This document shows, in pieces, positions 1-7,486 of a DNA stretch of 22,500 bases. Source of the stretch: Symbiodinium natans (lineage: Eukaryota > Sar > Dinophyceae > Suessiales > Symbiodiniaceae); the NCBI GenBank assembly GCA_905221605.1, contig CAJNDS010002488.1, positions 295,400-317,899 on the forward strand, written 5' to 3'. The notes beneath the pieces are model-generated. The model made no database searches. It saw only the letters and a program-made list of their open reading frames with translations, and was not told the DNA's origin. Position numbers and translations under genes: made by a program. The first letter of the stretch is position 1. Every line of letters starts with the position of its first letter.

Positions 1-127
1 CGGAATAGTTGCAAATAATGTTATTTCATGGTCCCTATGTATAATGGTACTCTAAGAACCCCCAAGACCCTATTCTGCAGTATGAATTGCAGTATTGAGC
101 GGTTTTAGATTCTCCTGCTAAGCCGTG

Positions 128-222
128 GAATCTTCGCCTTCAACAAAGCGAAGCCTGCTGATCGTGCGAACTGACTGCGACACGTACTTGCCCAGAGACA
201 CATACGGGGGTTGATCAAAATC
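128..222 (-). CDS. possible exon or exon end (DFDQPPYVSLGKYV)
   Basis: After a CAAAG acceptor the minus strand reads DFDQPPYVSLGKYVSQSV and then RTISRLRFVEGEDSTA before a TAG. This could be a C-terminus or an exon read past its donor. A second minus frame is also open here. The phase left by 358-475 (one base) does not fit this start directly, so a missing exon or another acceptor would be needed. No family recognised. Confidence 0.25.
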
Positions 223-357
223 CTTTGTTCTCAAGCTAGGGTTTAGGGTTGAGGGTTGAGGGTTTAGGGTTTTAGGACAGAGGGTTTAGGCTTAAGGTTA
301 GGTCGGCTATGTGAACTCGCAAGAAAGGACCTTTAGATCAACACACGTTTAACTCAC

Positions 358-475
358 CAATGGCGAGGAAGTGCCTCTTGCACAAGCAGGTCTCCCACTG
401 TCCGACATGCTGATGGTAGTTACATGGTCCCTGGTCCCTCAGGACTGTCACGCCATGCTGTGCCGGGCCTCCCCA
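358..475 (-). CDS. candidate exon with a GTGAGT donor, Cys/His rich
   Basis: A 118-base open segment on the minus strand reads WGGPAQHGVTVLRDQGPCNY and continues HQHVGQWETCLCKRHFLAI. About 70% of codons end in G or C. An in-frame TGA lies just outside the acceptor GACAG, and the far end is a canonical donor, ATTG|GTGAGT. Its phase fits 557-627, giving a run of three compatible exons. Two cysteines and four histidines lie close together, which could suggest metal binding, but no named domain was recognised. The intron downstream soon enters a degenerate TTTAGGG array. Confidence 0.45.
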
Positions 476-556
476 CTGTCATAATGCTTCTGCTTGGTTT
501 CTTTGTCCGAAACCCTGAACCCTAAATAGGGGTTAGGGTTTAGGGTTTAGGTAAAC

Positions 557-627
557 CCAAGTCAAGGCACCATGGGCTTTCAAGGTTTTGAAGTGTTTGA
601 CATCTACAATTCTAAGGCCGTAAACTG
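557..627 (-). CDS. candidate exon (VYGLRIVDVKHF), second of three linked
   Basis: A 71-base open segment reads VYGLRIVDVKHFKTLKAHG then ALTW. It begins after CTGCAG and ends at TGG|GTTTAC, where the donor merges with a telomere-type array. It takes two bases at its start to complete the codon left by 687-718, and it ends on a codon boundary that fits 358-475. The plus strand of the same segment also has an open frame starting MGFQGFEVFD, so the strand is not certain. No family recognised. Confidence 0.35.
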
Positions 628-686
628 CTGCAGGATTAGATGTAGGGTTTAGGGTTAAGTTAGGATCTAAGGTTAGTTTCATGCGC

Positions 687-718
687 CCTTAATATGGTCA
701 AAGAAGAAACCGAAAGGG
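687..718 (-). CDS. candidate exon (PFGFFFDHIK), first of three linked
   Basis: A 32-base open segment reads PFGFFFDHIK on the minus strand. It follows a CAGCAG acceptor and is followed by a GC-type donor (G|GCGCAT), a class dinoflagellates are known to use. It ends with one base of a codon, and the next candidate exon at 557-627 begins with two, so the reading frame continues. No family was recognised. The short length makes it weak alone; the phase match is the main support. Confidence 0.3.
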
Positions 719-766
719 CTGCTGGTTATAGGGTTTAGGGTTTAGGGTTTAGCGTTTAGGATTCTA

Positions 767-917
767 GGCTTTCCCGAAAGGGTTCAGAATTGTCAGGTTT
801 AGGACATTTTTTGGTTTGTTCTAGGGTTTCCCGAACAGGGTTGGTGGTTGCAAGGTTTAGGTTTAGGATTTAGTTTCCTCGGGTTTCCCGAAATCGGTTG
901 ATGGTTGTAAGGCTTAG
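767..917. repeat. three-copy degenerate repeat with TTTCCCGAAA core
   Basis: Three related copies lie at about 767-805, 823-862 and 879-917. Each has a TTTCCCGAA core followed by GGTT, a TTG(C/T)AAGG-like segment and a TTTAGG run. Spacing is 56 bases. The copies are diverged, so the duplication is old. Flanking sequence is degenerate TTTAGGG. Confidence 0.6.
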
Positions 918-959
918 GGTTTAGGAATTAGGGTTTAGGGTTATAGGGTTTACGATTTG

Positions 960-973
960 GGGGGGGGGGGGGG
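960..973 (+). repeat. poly-G tract (14 G)
   Basis: A run of 14 G lies at the end of a degenerate TTTAGGG block. Similar G or C runs occur at 2992-3001, 3067-3080, 4225-4237, 4262-4272, 11103-11129, 11215-11242 and 12412-12429. Length may be unreliable from sequencing. Confidence 0.85.
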
Positions 974-1004
974 CAAGTGAACCCTGAAAGGATGTACAGG
1001 GTTT

Positions 1005-1190
1005 GTGGCCCATACATATACCTTACTGGTGCTAGTACTATGGGGTACAGGACCCAAGTTGTTGGGTTCGTTCAGTCCCACAGGGCAGTGTGACTTGATC
1101 TACTTCGCGCACACAGTTGACGCCGTGCGGGGACATCAGCTCCGGCTGAGCATGGCGATTTCGTATCTAGATCTAGACAATCCGATTTAG
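1005..1190 (+). CDS. possible exon, unknown product
   Basis: Between two telomere-type blocks the plus strand reads CDLIYFAHTVDAVRGHQLRL then SMAISYLDLDNPI, with G/C-rich third positions. A pyrimidine-rich acceptor (CAGTCCCACAG) precedes CDLIY, so the exon proper may begin near 1085. The minus strand also carries an open frame (HAQPELMSPHGVNCVREVDQ). No GT donor is clear at the right edge. No family recognised. Confidence 0.25.
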   Translation: MAHTYTLLVLVLWGTGPKLLGSFSPTGQCDLIYFAHTVDAVRGHQLRLSMAISYLDLDNPI

Positions 1191-1240
1191 GGTTTAGGGT
1201 TTAGTTTTTTTTTTTAAATTTAGGGTTTAGGGTTTAGGGT

Positions 1241-1790
1241 ATTCCTCAACGTATGCCGCTGCTCGCAGCAACGCGATGAGTGTCTCGCGATGCACTGCCT
1301 TCTCCCGAAATCGAAGCAAGGCACATGGATCTCATCAAAGGCATGGCAGGAGGACCACGAGACACTCCCCAAAAAAAGGAATCACACTGAAACTTGAGGG
1401 GGCCGGACGAGCCAACGAGAGTCGGGAAAGATTGGGGGTATTTTGGGTATTTGCGGTACTTAGAACTTTTGGGGTAGCTGGGGAACCCCACCGTCGCCCA
1501 TGTCCTGAACCATCAACATGTGTGCCGCCAGCGGGCCGGATACTCCTCTTAATGCTGTACAGCCTTCGGGCTCTAAACGAACCTACAAGTGGGATCGCAT
1601 GCCCTCCACTACTAGGATGCCCCTTAAAACCCTCTGAAAATATTCCTGAATATGATCCTCCTGAAAAATACGGGAAACATAAAATGTTCCAAGGGGCTAC
1701 CGAGCCTACAATAAGCAACATGAGACTACTTCTATAGACGATAAACCCGGTTTGGGGTTCATGTACCCACCGCAACCCTAACACCGTGAA
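1241..1790. other. 550-base array-free segment with a possible minus exon
   Basis: This is one of the longer unique segments. Near 1255-1335 the minus strand reads ALLRFREKAVHRETLIALLR then AAAYVEE, helix-like, with a possible donor GTTGAG. Overlapping frames of about 150 codons are open on both strands across 1276-1784, but their composition does not single out one as real. Nothing else was recognised. Confidence 0.3.
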
Positions 1791-1880
1791 ACCGAAACTT
1801 TTTTCACCTTCAAACCCTAAACCCTGAAACCCTTAAACCACAAACCGCAAGCTCTGAAAACTTAACCCCGCAGCCCCAAA

Positions 1881-2102
1881 CCGTAAACCCTAAACCCTAA
1901 ACCCTAAACCGTAAACCCTAAACCCTAATGGAACCCTGAAGCCCTGACACCGCACACCCCTAAACCCTAAACCCTAAACCCTAAACCCTAAACCCTAAAT
2001 ACCCTAAATACCCTAAATACCCTAAATACCCTAAATACCCTAAATACCCTAAATACCCTAAATACCCTAAACCCTAAACCCTAAACCCTAAACCCTAAAC
2101 CC
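1881..2102 (-). repeat. CCCTAAA array containing eight CCCTAAATA units
   Basis: CCCTAAA runs with single-base variants cover 1881-1929 and 1958-2102. Within the second block the unit changes to the 9-base CCCTAAATA, repeated eight times in perfect tandem (1993-2064), and then returns to CCCTAAA. The G-rich strand is the minus strand. Confidence 0.9.
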
Positions 2103-2207
2103 TCTGGCTGGTGACCATCCATGGCCCCAAAAAATCAAGAATGTTGAGGCATAGCCTTTGTTCTTGGTAGCCCATCAACCATATTAGAATAAGGGCACCC
2201 TTCTTTG

Positions 2208-2329
2208 GTTTAGGGTTTAGGGTTTAGGCTTTAGGGTTTAGGGTTTAGGGTTTAGGGTTTAGGGTTTAGGGTTTAGCGTTTAGGGTTTAGGGTTTAGGGT
2301 TTAGGGTTTAGGGTTTAGGGTTTAGGGTT
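2208..2329 (+). repeat. TTTAGGG array, about 17 copies
   Basis: Near-perfect TTTAGGG units with a few variants (one CTTTAGGG, one TTTAGCG). The orientation is opposite to the array at 1958-2102, with a 105-base unique segment between. Confidence 0.95.
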
Positions 2330-2547
2330 ACTTTACAGGGAACCAGCAACCCAAAAAAAGGGCAAAAGGGTGCCACAGGGCTACCAAGTGTTGAAGAGGG
2401 CCTCTCCAGAAACCCGGCAAAAGGGGCGGGGGGGCTTTTTCCTTAGGTTTCTGGGCCCTGACGCTACTGCATACAGAGGAAGCCCTCTACAAGGCTCCAG
2501 TATAGACGTGATGCATAGAACCTTTGAGTTTGCAGGGGTTCCTGAAA
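2330..2547. other. unique segment between inward-facing arrays
   Basis: The segment sits between TTTAGGG on the left and CCCTAAA on the right. Open frames exist on both strands (plus frame from 2370, minus frame TPANSKVLCITSILEPC), but none is convincing. A G-rich stretch lies at 2421-2432. Confidence 0.4.
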
Positions 2548-2590
2548 CCCTAAACCCTAAACCCTAAACCCTAAACCCTAAACCCTAAAC
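2548..2590 (-). repeat. CCCTAAA array, about 6 copies
   Basis: Perfect CCCTAAA units. On the minus strand the first GTTTAG of this array would be the donor of candidate exon 2591-2714. Confidence 0.95.
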
Positions 2591-2714
2591 CCTGCTTTGG
2601 GGTATATACGGGGACCCCTGTTTTCTGGAAAGCCCCGAGAAGATCGACTGCGCGGGAACAGGGCCCATTGCGCAGGCGCCTGTGCAAGAGATGGCGCCGC
2701 TTGCATCCCAAGCT
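2591..2714 (-). CDS. candidate exon ending at an array-derived GTTTAG donor
   Basis: A 124-base minus-strand open segment starts after GATGCAG and reads SLGCKRRHLLHRRLRNGP, then CSRAVDLLGAFQKTGVPVYT and PKQ. Two thirds of codons end in G or C. It ends CAGG|GTTTAG, so the donor is the first unit of the CCCTAAA (plus) array. The part AVDLLGAFQKTGV is loosely like a pentatricopeptide repeat, common in dinoflagellates, but one partial unit is not enough to call it. The plus strand has a rival exon (PEKIDCAGTGPIAQAPVQ), also ending CAG|GTTTAG at 2723, so strand is unresolved. Confidence 0.35.
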
Positions 2715-2724
2715 CTGCATCAGG

Positions 2725-2794
2725 TTTAGGGTTTAGGGTTTAGGGTTTAGGGTTTAGGGTTTAGGGTTTAGGGTTTAGGGTTTAGGGTTTAGGG
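2725..2794 (+). repeat. TTTAGGG array, 10 copies
   Basis: Perfect tandem units. With the array at 2548-2590 it brackets a 134-base segment in the order C-rich left, G-rich right, the same polarity as the two ends of a chromosome. Confidence 0.95.
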
Positions 2795-3190
2795 CACCTC
2801 TGTTGCCGGCCCTCATGCCAAAGGCCGGTTAGCTCTACGTTCGGGATTTATGTTGGGGGTTTCCTGCAGCAGAGGCCAAGCAGCCACCCGGAAACAAACG
2901 CAACCCAGCAGATGTTTCCGCGGCGCGAGGCAGCTTTGTAGGATGCAGGTGGCGTTTCCAACGAGACATTTCTACGAATTGCATAATAACCCCCCCCCCC
3001 TCCCGCCAAAAGAATACATGTTATTCCTTATACAGGCACTATAGGGTTTTTTTGAATATTTTTTGTGGGGGGGGGGGGGGTTCTTAAGCAAATCGTAGAC
3101 ATCAGGGCAGGATTTCCGAGTACCAGCAGCATGGCTGACTCCGAGATAGGAGCACTGCATTTTTCCGGCAGTGGGGAGGCCCAGAACCCT
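2795..3190. other. unique segment with poly-C and poly-G tracts and ambiguous frames
   Basis: Plausible open frames occur on plus (FPAAEAKQPPGNKRNPADVS at about 2864-2950, VLKQIVDIRAGFPSTSSMAD at about 3081-3170) and on minus (CSYLGVSHAAGTRKSCPDVY). A C10 tract and a G14 tract lie at 2992-3001 and 3067-3080. I could not decide which, if any, is coding. Confidence 0.35.
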
Positions 3191-3335
3191 ATACCTTAAA
3201 CCTTAAACCCTAAACCCTAAACCCTACAAGCAAGTCTTAGGGAAGCCAAGTCTTACAAGGTCGATGGGCCGGAGTTTAGGATTTAGGGTTTAGGGTTTAG
3301 GGTTTGGGGTTTAGGGTTTAGGGTCGTGGGATGCC

Positions 3336-3440
3336 TCATGGCCTTTCGGCCTTTCGGATCAGAGAGTTCTTGTCCTTGACATCAAGCTGCTCGCCTTGTT
3401 CCTCGGCGTCTGCATGGATGGCTTCGCCTCGCAAAGGCTT
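3336..3440 (-). CDS. candidate exon, charged, unknown product
   Basis: The minus strand reads KKPLRGEAIHADAEEQGEQL then DVKDKNSLIRKAERP and stops at TGA. About 70% of codons end in G or C. The likely acceptor is GGAAAG|AAG. The product is acidic-basic and helix-prone. No clear GT donor is seen before the stop, so the exon may end earlier at a GC or GA donor or be a C-terminus. It lies on the same strand as 3854-3952 and 4838-5027. No family recognised. Confidence 0.4.
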   Translation of the reverse strand, partial: KPLRGEAIHADAEEQGEQLDVKDKNSLIRKAERP

Positions 3441-3535
3441 CTTTCCGTTGTTTAGGGTTTGGGGTTTAGGGTTTAGGATTCCCCAAAGAGAGGGTTTGTT
3501 CAGATACCGCGAGGTTTCTGTACCCTAGAACCCTA

Positions 3536-3607
3536 TAACCCTATAACCCTATAGCCCTAAAGCCCATAATCCTATAACCCTAAACCCTATAACCCTATAA
3601 CCCTATA
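3536..3607 (-). repeat. CCCTATAA variant array
   Basis: An 8-base variant, CCCTATAA, is repeated in interrupted tandem, mixed with CCCTAAA and other variants. It is the third unit length seen in the window after the 7-base and 9-base forms. Confidence 0.8.
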
Positions 3608-3796
3608 CCCTGTACCCTAAACCCTAAAAGCCCTCAAGGGTGCAGTACCTGGTGCTTGGCTGGGAGCGAGTTTGGCGCGCAAAAGGTTAGCCCGCAAGCC
3701 CCGAAACTAAGGGCCCACGTGACCCTACACCCTTCAACCCCTAAAGCCTAAACCCTCAAACCCTAGACCTTCAACCCCTAAAGCCTAAACCCGAAA

Positions 3797-3843
3797 CCCT
3801 AAACCCTAAACCCTAAACCCTAAACCCTAAACCCTAAACCCTG
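3797..3843 (-). repeat. CCCTAAA array, 6-7 copies
   Basis: Perfect units next to the right-hand (donor) end of candidate exon 3854-3952. A degenerate CCCTAAA zone precedes it from about 3720. Confidence 0.9.
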
Positions 3844-3853
3844 CACTTAAGAC

Positions 3854-3952
3854 CCTCCAGACGGTGGAGCCTCCGCGACGGCCGGAGCAACCCGGTCAAA
3901 CCGCTCAACTTCGATCCACTTCTTGAAGGATTGCCTTGGGAAGTCATAAGTC
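3854..3952 (-). CDS. candidate exon (TYDFPRQSFKKWIEVERFD)
   Basis: A 99-base minus-strand open segment reads TYDFPRQSFKKWIEVERFDR then VAPAVAEAPPSGG. It starts after GAAAAG and ends at GG|GTCTTAAGTG. This donor closely resembles that of 4838-5027 (G|GTCTATAGTG). Both introns run from there into TTTAGGG repeats in the sense orientation. Without splicing the frame would stop at a TAA four bases into the intron. No family recognised. Confidence 0.45.
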
Positions 3953-4066
3953 CTTTTCGTGCTTAGGGCCCTAAACCCCTAAAGCCAGAAAGTGCTGAAC
4001 CCCAAACCCAAAGGGCTTCGGGTTTAAGGTTAACGGTTCAGGGTTTCGGGTTTGGCAACTGAAGCC

Positions 4067-4110
4067 TAAACCCTAAACCCAAACCCTAAACCCTAAACCC
4101 TAAACCCTAA
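4067..4110 (-). repeat. CCCTAAA array, about 6 copies
   Basis: Tandem units with one six-base variant. The unique stretch 4111-4200 to its right shows nothing recognisable. Confidence 0.9.
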
Positions 4111-4200
4111 ATGCACCCAAAGGAGGTCAGAAGCTTGTGAGGCTACAACGGAAGGGGTTGAGTGACTTTGTCTCCGCCTATTCATTTTTGTTTATTACAC

Positions 4201-4829
4201 AGCTTGTTTTTATTTTTTTTTTTTGGGGGGGGGGGGGCTCGGATTTAGGGTTGGGGCGGGTGGGGGGGGGGGGGAGGAGTTACGTACAGGCTCAAGCATC
4301 GTTTCGTTCTTTCTGAATATGGTTAAGGGTTTTGGGGTTTGTGGCTCTCCACATGTCACACAACAGACGATCGAGGGGAACAAGGGTGCTGAGCCCGATG
4401 ACCTTTCTCCCAATTTCTCTCGCTCGCCCTCTTTACGTGCTATGTTTATTGACTTCGCTATTTGTCAGCATTTATGTAGTTATGATATTTGTTTCGTTCT
4501 TTCTTTACGTCTTGCTGAACTTTTTGCTCGCTCTCTCCCTCTCTCCGTCGCTCTCTGGCTCCCTCTGCCTCTCACTGTCTCCCTCTCCCTCTCTCTCTCT
4601 CGCTCCCTTCCTCTGTCTTGCTACGCCTCTGACTGCTCTTCGCACTGCTGACTTTATCCAAACTCCAAGCAAGAAACCCGGAAACCAAGAGACTCGCACG
4701 TAGGGTTCAGGGCTCAGGTTCAGGCAGGGAGGAAGGCTTCGGCAATAATGGGGGAAAGATGATGGCTTGTAGCAAAGCTGTCTTGTGAGTTCTCAAGACG
4801 CTACACCCTTAAACCCTAAACCCTAAACA
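4201..4829. other. poly-T/poly-G block, TC-rich tract and unique sequence
   Basis: T-rich and G-rich runs (4205-4237, 4262-4272) are followed by an imperfect CT-rich tract at 4530-4614 built from CTCTCCCT-like units. Open frames crossing it encode Ser/Leu/Pro-rich low complexity and are repeat translation. A short plus frame near 4365-4410 (TIEGNKGAEPDDLSPNF) could be coding but has no splice support. Stretch 4690-4800 shows nothing. Confidence 0.5.
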
Positions 4830-4837
4830 CTATAGAC

Positions 4838-5027
4838 CGAGTGGCGGGTCTTTCTTCACCTTCCTCAGGTAGCGGTTTAAGCTCTTCACGTGGGCGTCGT
4901 GGCATTCCCGGTCCGGGGCCAGAATGGTCCCTCTCGGAACTCCGGTGGGAATGGGGGCCCTCATCGTGAAGGACGATACGCGACCTGTTCTCCTCTTCTT
5001 CTCAACGCTGCTTGCCCCGCAACCCAT
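4838..5027 (-). CDS. candidate first exon, N-terminus MGCGASS
   Basis: From the ATG at 5027 the minus strand reads MGCGASSVEKKRRTGRVSSF and continues with RAPIPTGVPRGTILAPDREC and HVKSLNRYLRKVKKDPPL. Most codons end in G or C. MGC plus a nearby serine is the classic pattern for N-myristoylation with palmitoylation, so the product would attach to a membrane face. An in-frame TGA lies upstream, and a TTGACAG about 60 bases before the ATG could accept a spliced leader. The exon would end at G|GTCTATAG; unspliced, the frame stops at 4830. No domain recognised in the visible part. Confidence 0.5.
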
Positions 5028-5175
5028 GATCACGTTTGCACGGCAATGTGCGAGCCCTTCGCGCCCAGGGGATATTTTTAGCTGTCAACACCTACCCTGC
5101 TGGACACAAACACGCCTGCGGGAGCGGCCATACGTATGTGCGACCTGGCTCAGGACAACCCCCAAACCCGAAACC

Positions 5176-5198
5176 CTAAACCCTAAACCCTAAACCCA
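5176..5198 (-). repeat. short CCCTAAA array
   Basis: Three units flanked by degenerate CCCGAAA. It separates the MGCGASS exon region from unique sequence. Confidence 0.8.
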
Positions 5199-5366
5199 TA
5201 TGCCAGGACCCAGCCGGGGTCATCACATTCTCTAGCCCAACATGCCTGAGGCCGCTTACCTGCTTTGACACTGATTCTGAAATAAGACCCTCCTAAACCC
5301 AAAATGCGGAACAGGTACTTCCCAGCATAGGCTCATAAACTGCTGGTGTACAAATAAATATATAAA

Positions 5367-5414
5367 TTATATATATATATATATGTATATATATACATGT
5401 ATATCCACACATAA

Positions 5415-5448
<34 letters not shown>

Positions 5449-5488
5449 CACATACACACACACATATATATATATATATACATATATT
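5367..5488. repeat. TA-rich microsatellite
   Basis: Alternating TA runs with short CA interruptions and small palindromes. It lies inside an AT-rich island of about 5330-5790. Open frames through it encode only Tyr/Ile/Cys repeats. Confidence 0.9.
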
Positions 5489-5990
5489 CTGTATCAACAT
5501 GAGGTGTAGGCAGTAGGGCAACCTGGAATTCTTGCAGGCTTGTAAGTTCTGCAATGTAAGGGCCCATTTAACAGCATGGGTATCTTGGGTATAGATACTT
5601 TTGAATGTTGTATCTGTGAAGGGGGGGGGCTGATTTGGGTACATCTTAAATACACAAAGGAGGGAAATAAGATCTTGGCTGCACTTAGGAGGGTAGCTAA
5701 AAATTAAAATTTTAGCTGCCTTATTAAGAAACCCAATAAACCCAAAAAAGGATATTGATAGCTCGGATCTCCTCCCATAGCCATCCTTTTGGTTGACTGG
5801 CGGCTGTAGCTCCCACCACCTAACCCACTGTTAGCCTTCATTGCCTTGGGGAGCAAGAGAACCCTACAATTGACGTCAGACACCCTAGGCCATTCTAATC
5901 GCTTTTTCTGGAGGGGTTTACTTATCCCTTAAAGCCTGCAGCTCACTTACGCGGCGGACTCGCAGGGTTTCGGGATTACGGGTCGTAAAC
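5489..5990. other. AT-rich and unique sequence without recognised gene
   Basis: Unique sequence with a G9 run near 5621. A canonical minus-strand donor (GTAAGTG) lies at about 5949, preceded by a short open stretch TTRNPETLRVRR that begins at an array-derived CTTAG. That could be a small exon (about 5950-5993). Nothing else recognised. Confidence 0.35.
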
Positions 5991-6055
5991 CCTAAGCCCT
6001 AAACCCTATACTATACCCTAAACCCTAAGCCCGGAAAGGGCTTAGAATTTCGAAC

Positions 6056-6117
6056 CCTGGCTCTTGTTGCTGCTCCCACCTCGCCTTGTCCGGCACGAGG
6101 AGTTTGACCACGAGTCC
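6056..6117 (-). CDS. candidate exon (GLVVKLLVPDKARWEQQQEP)
   Basis: A 62-base minus-strand open segment reads GLVVKLLVPDKARWEQQQEP, with 15 of 20 codons ending in G or C. The acceptor is CTCATCACAG and the donor GG|GTTCGA. No family recognised; the second half is helix-like and charged. Confidence 0.4.
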
Positions 6118-6294
6118 CTGTGATGAGGGCGTAGGGTTTCGGGTTTAGGGTTCAGGGTTTAGGGTTTAGGGTTTAGGGTTTAGGGAGACTCGACAGGTTT
6201 CGGGCGTCGGGTTGGGCACTAAAACCCTGGAACCAATCAGGCCAAGGGAATAAACAAGGGTACGTTCAAGGTTCTCGGGGCATTGGAGGACTTG

Positions 6295-6356
6295 CCCTAA
6301 ACCCTAAACCCTAAACCCTAAACCCTAAACCCTAAACCCTAAACCCTAAACCCTAA
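6295..6356 (-). repeat. CCCTAAA array, about 9 copies
   Basis: Perfect tandem units. A shorter opposite-strand TTTAGGG array lies at 6150-6185. The unique segment between (6186-6294) has an open minus frame VLQCPENLERTLVYSLGLIG that could be coding but lacks clear splice sites. Confidence 0.95.
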
Positions 6357-6369
6357 ATTCTAAACCTCA

Positions 6370-6560
6370 ACCCCTGCAAAAGAACACTGAACGTGACAAG
6401 GGGCAGGCCAGGGAGCCCTTTTTTCTATCCACACGAGACTCTATGACCGAAGTGCACATGCTTACCAAAGGGTTTAGGGTTGCGTGTTTAGGGTTTAGCG
6501 TTTAGGGTTTACGGTTTAGGGCTTAGGGTTTAAGGTTGCGTGTTTAGGGTTTAGGGTTTA
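6370..6560 (-). other. possible short intron, then degenerate TTTAGGG
   Basis: On the minus strand a good donor (TTTG|GTAAGCATG, near 6470) and a good acceptor (TTCTTTTGCAG, near 6378) bracket about 90 bases of unique sequence. The flanks are telomere-type repeat, so if used the exons would be repeat. The plus strand at 6470-6560 is degenerate TTTAGGG with TTGCGTG insertions. Confidence 0.3.
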
Positions 6561-6697
6561 GGGTTAGGTTCATCCCTTCAAAGGCTCTCAGCACAACCTC
6601 TGAACCCTAAATCCTGCAAACCCTGTAAGTTCCAAAACCAGGCTGTGGGGGCTGGAGGTTTTCACGACAGGGCTTAGGGTTTAGGGTTTAGGGTGAA

Positions 6698-6738
6698 GGG
6701 TTGTAGGGTCGAGGGTTGTAGGGTCGAGGGTTGTAGGG
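6698..6738 (+). repeat. 15-base tandem repeat, 2.7 copies
   Basis: The unit GGGTTGTAGGGTCGA is repeated without mismatch, embedded in TTTAGGG sequence. It looks like a local amplification of a mutated array segment. Confidence 0.85.
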
Positions 6739-6765
6739 TTAGGGTTTAGGGTTCAGCATCTCAAG

Positions 6766-6873
6766 TCAAAGCATTCCCTGGTCAAGCAGCTTGTCAAGGA
6801 ACGGGGACATCCCACCGAATCCCACCCGCCCATGGGGCCGCACAACATTGCTCAAGGCAGCACCAATCAGGCC
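6766..6873 (-). CDS. candidate terminal exon (GLIGAALSNVVRPHGRVGFG)
   Basis: The minus strand reads GLIGAALSNVVRPHGRVGFG then GMSPFLDKLLDQGML and stops at TGA, with 25 of 35 codons ending in G or C. It begins after GGTTGAG, the last unit of a CCCTAAA (plus) array, so the acceptor would be array-derived. It may be a C-terminus. The glycine-rich start suggests a loop or turn region, but no family was recognised. Confidence 0.45.
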   Translation of the reverse strand, partial: GLIGAALSNVVRPHGRVGFGGMSPFLDKLLDQGML

Positions 6874-6938
6874 CTCAACCCTAAACCCTAAACCCTAAAC
6901 CCTAAACCCTAAGCCCTAAGCCCTAAGCCCTAAGCCCT
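6874..6938 (-). repeat. array switching from CCCTAAA to CCCTAAG
   Basis: About four CCCTAAA units are followed by four perfect CCCTAAG units. The variant is locally homogeneous, as for CCCTAAATA and TTTGGGG elsewhere. Confidence 0.9.
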
Positions 6939-6999
6939 ATAAAGCCCAAAGCTCAGCAACACCCTGAAGCTTCGGCATCAGTAGCCGCAACTGTTAGTA

Positions 7000-7480
7000 C
7001 AACAGGGATCATCCCAAATAATAACTGTGTATATGTACATACGTGAAGGAGAGGTTTCGAGTGTAGGGCCTGGATTTAAATATGGTTTTAAGTAGGGTGT
7101 AGCTGCACCCTCAACCCTTCTGACTGGTTCTTAGTTCTTAGTGGGGAATGAGGGAATGGGAGCCCTGCATATATCCTCTAAGGGATTATGTAGGACCAGG
7201 GGGCCTTAACCCGAAAGGAAGGACGGATGTAGAGGGCAAAGGGTTTATGCTTTCGGCCGAGGGTTGGAACCCCTAAATCCTCAACCCTCTAAACCCTAAA
7301 CCCTCAACCCCGAACTCTGAACCCTAAACCCTACACCCTAAACCCTGAACCCTCTGAGGCTGTGTCCCGAGATACGGTCACCTTCCACGCGCCCAAGTCC
7401 AACTCGGATGTGGCGGGCTTGGGGTCTAAGGTTCAAGGTTTAGGGGTTAAGGGTTTAGGGTTTAATGTTAGGGTTTAGGG
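7000..7480. other. mostly unannotated stretch with degenerate arrays
   Basis: Unique sequence at 7000-7260, then degenerate CCCTAAA at 7268-7350 and TTTAGGG at 7430-7475. The GC-rich insert 7350-7425 is open on both strands (plus SEAVSRDTVTFHAPKSNSDV, minus KPATSELDLGAWKVTVSRDT with a donor AAG|GTGACC). It is probably an exon of undecided strand. Confidence 0.35.
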
Positions 7481-7486
7481 CTGTGG

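Noticed and set aside
5333-5644. 103-codon minus frame with Tyr/Ile/Cys repeats
   Set aside because: It is translation of the TA/CA microsatellite.
6225-6877. Shared 11-mer CCAATCAGGCC at about 6231 and 6866
   Set aside because: The flanking sequences do not align, so the match is likely chance.
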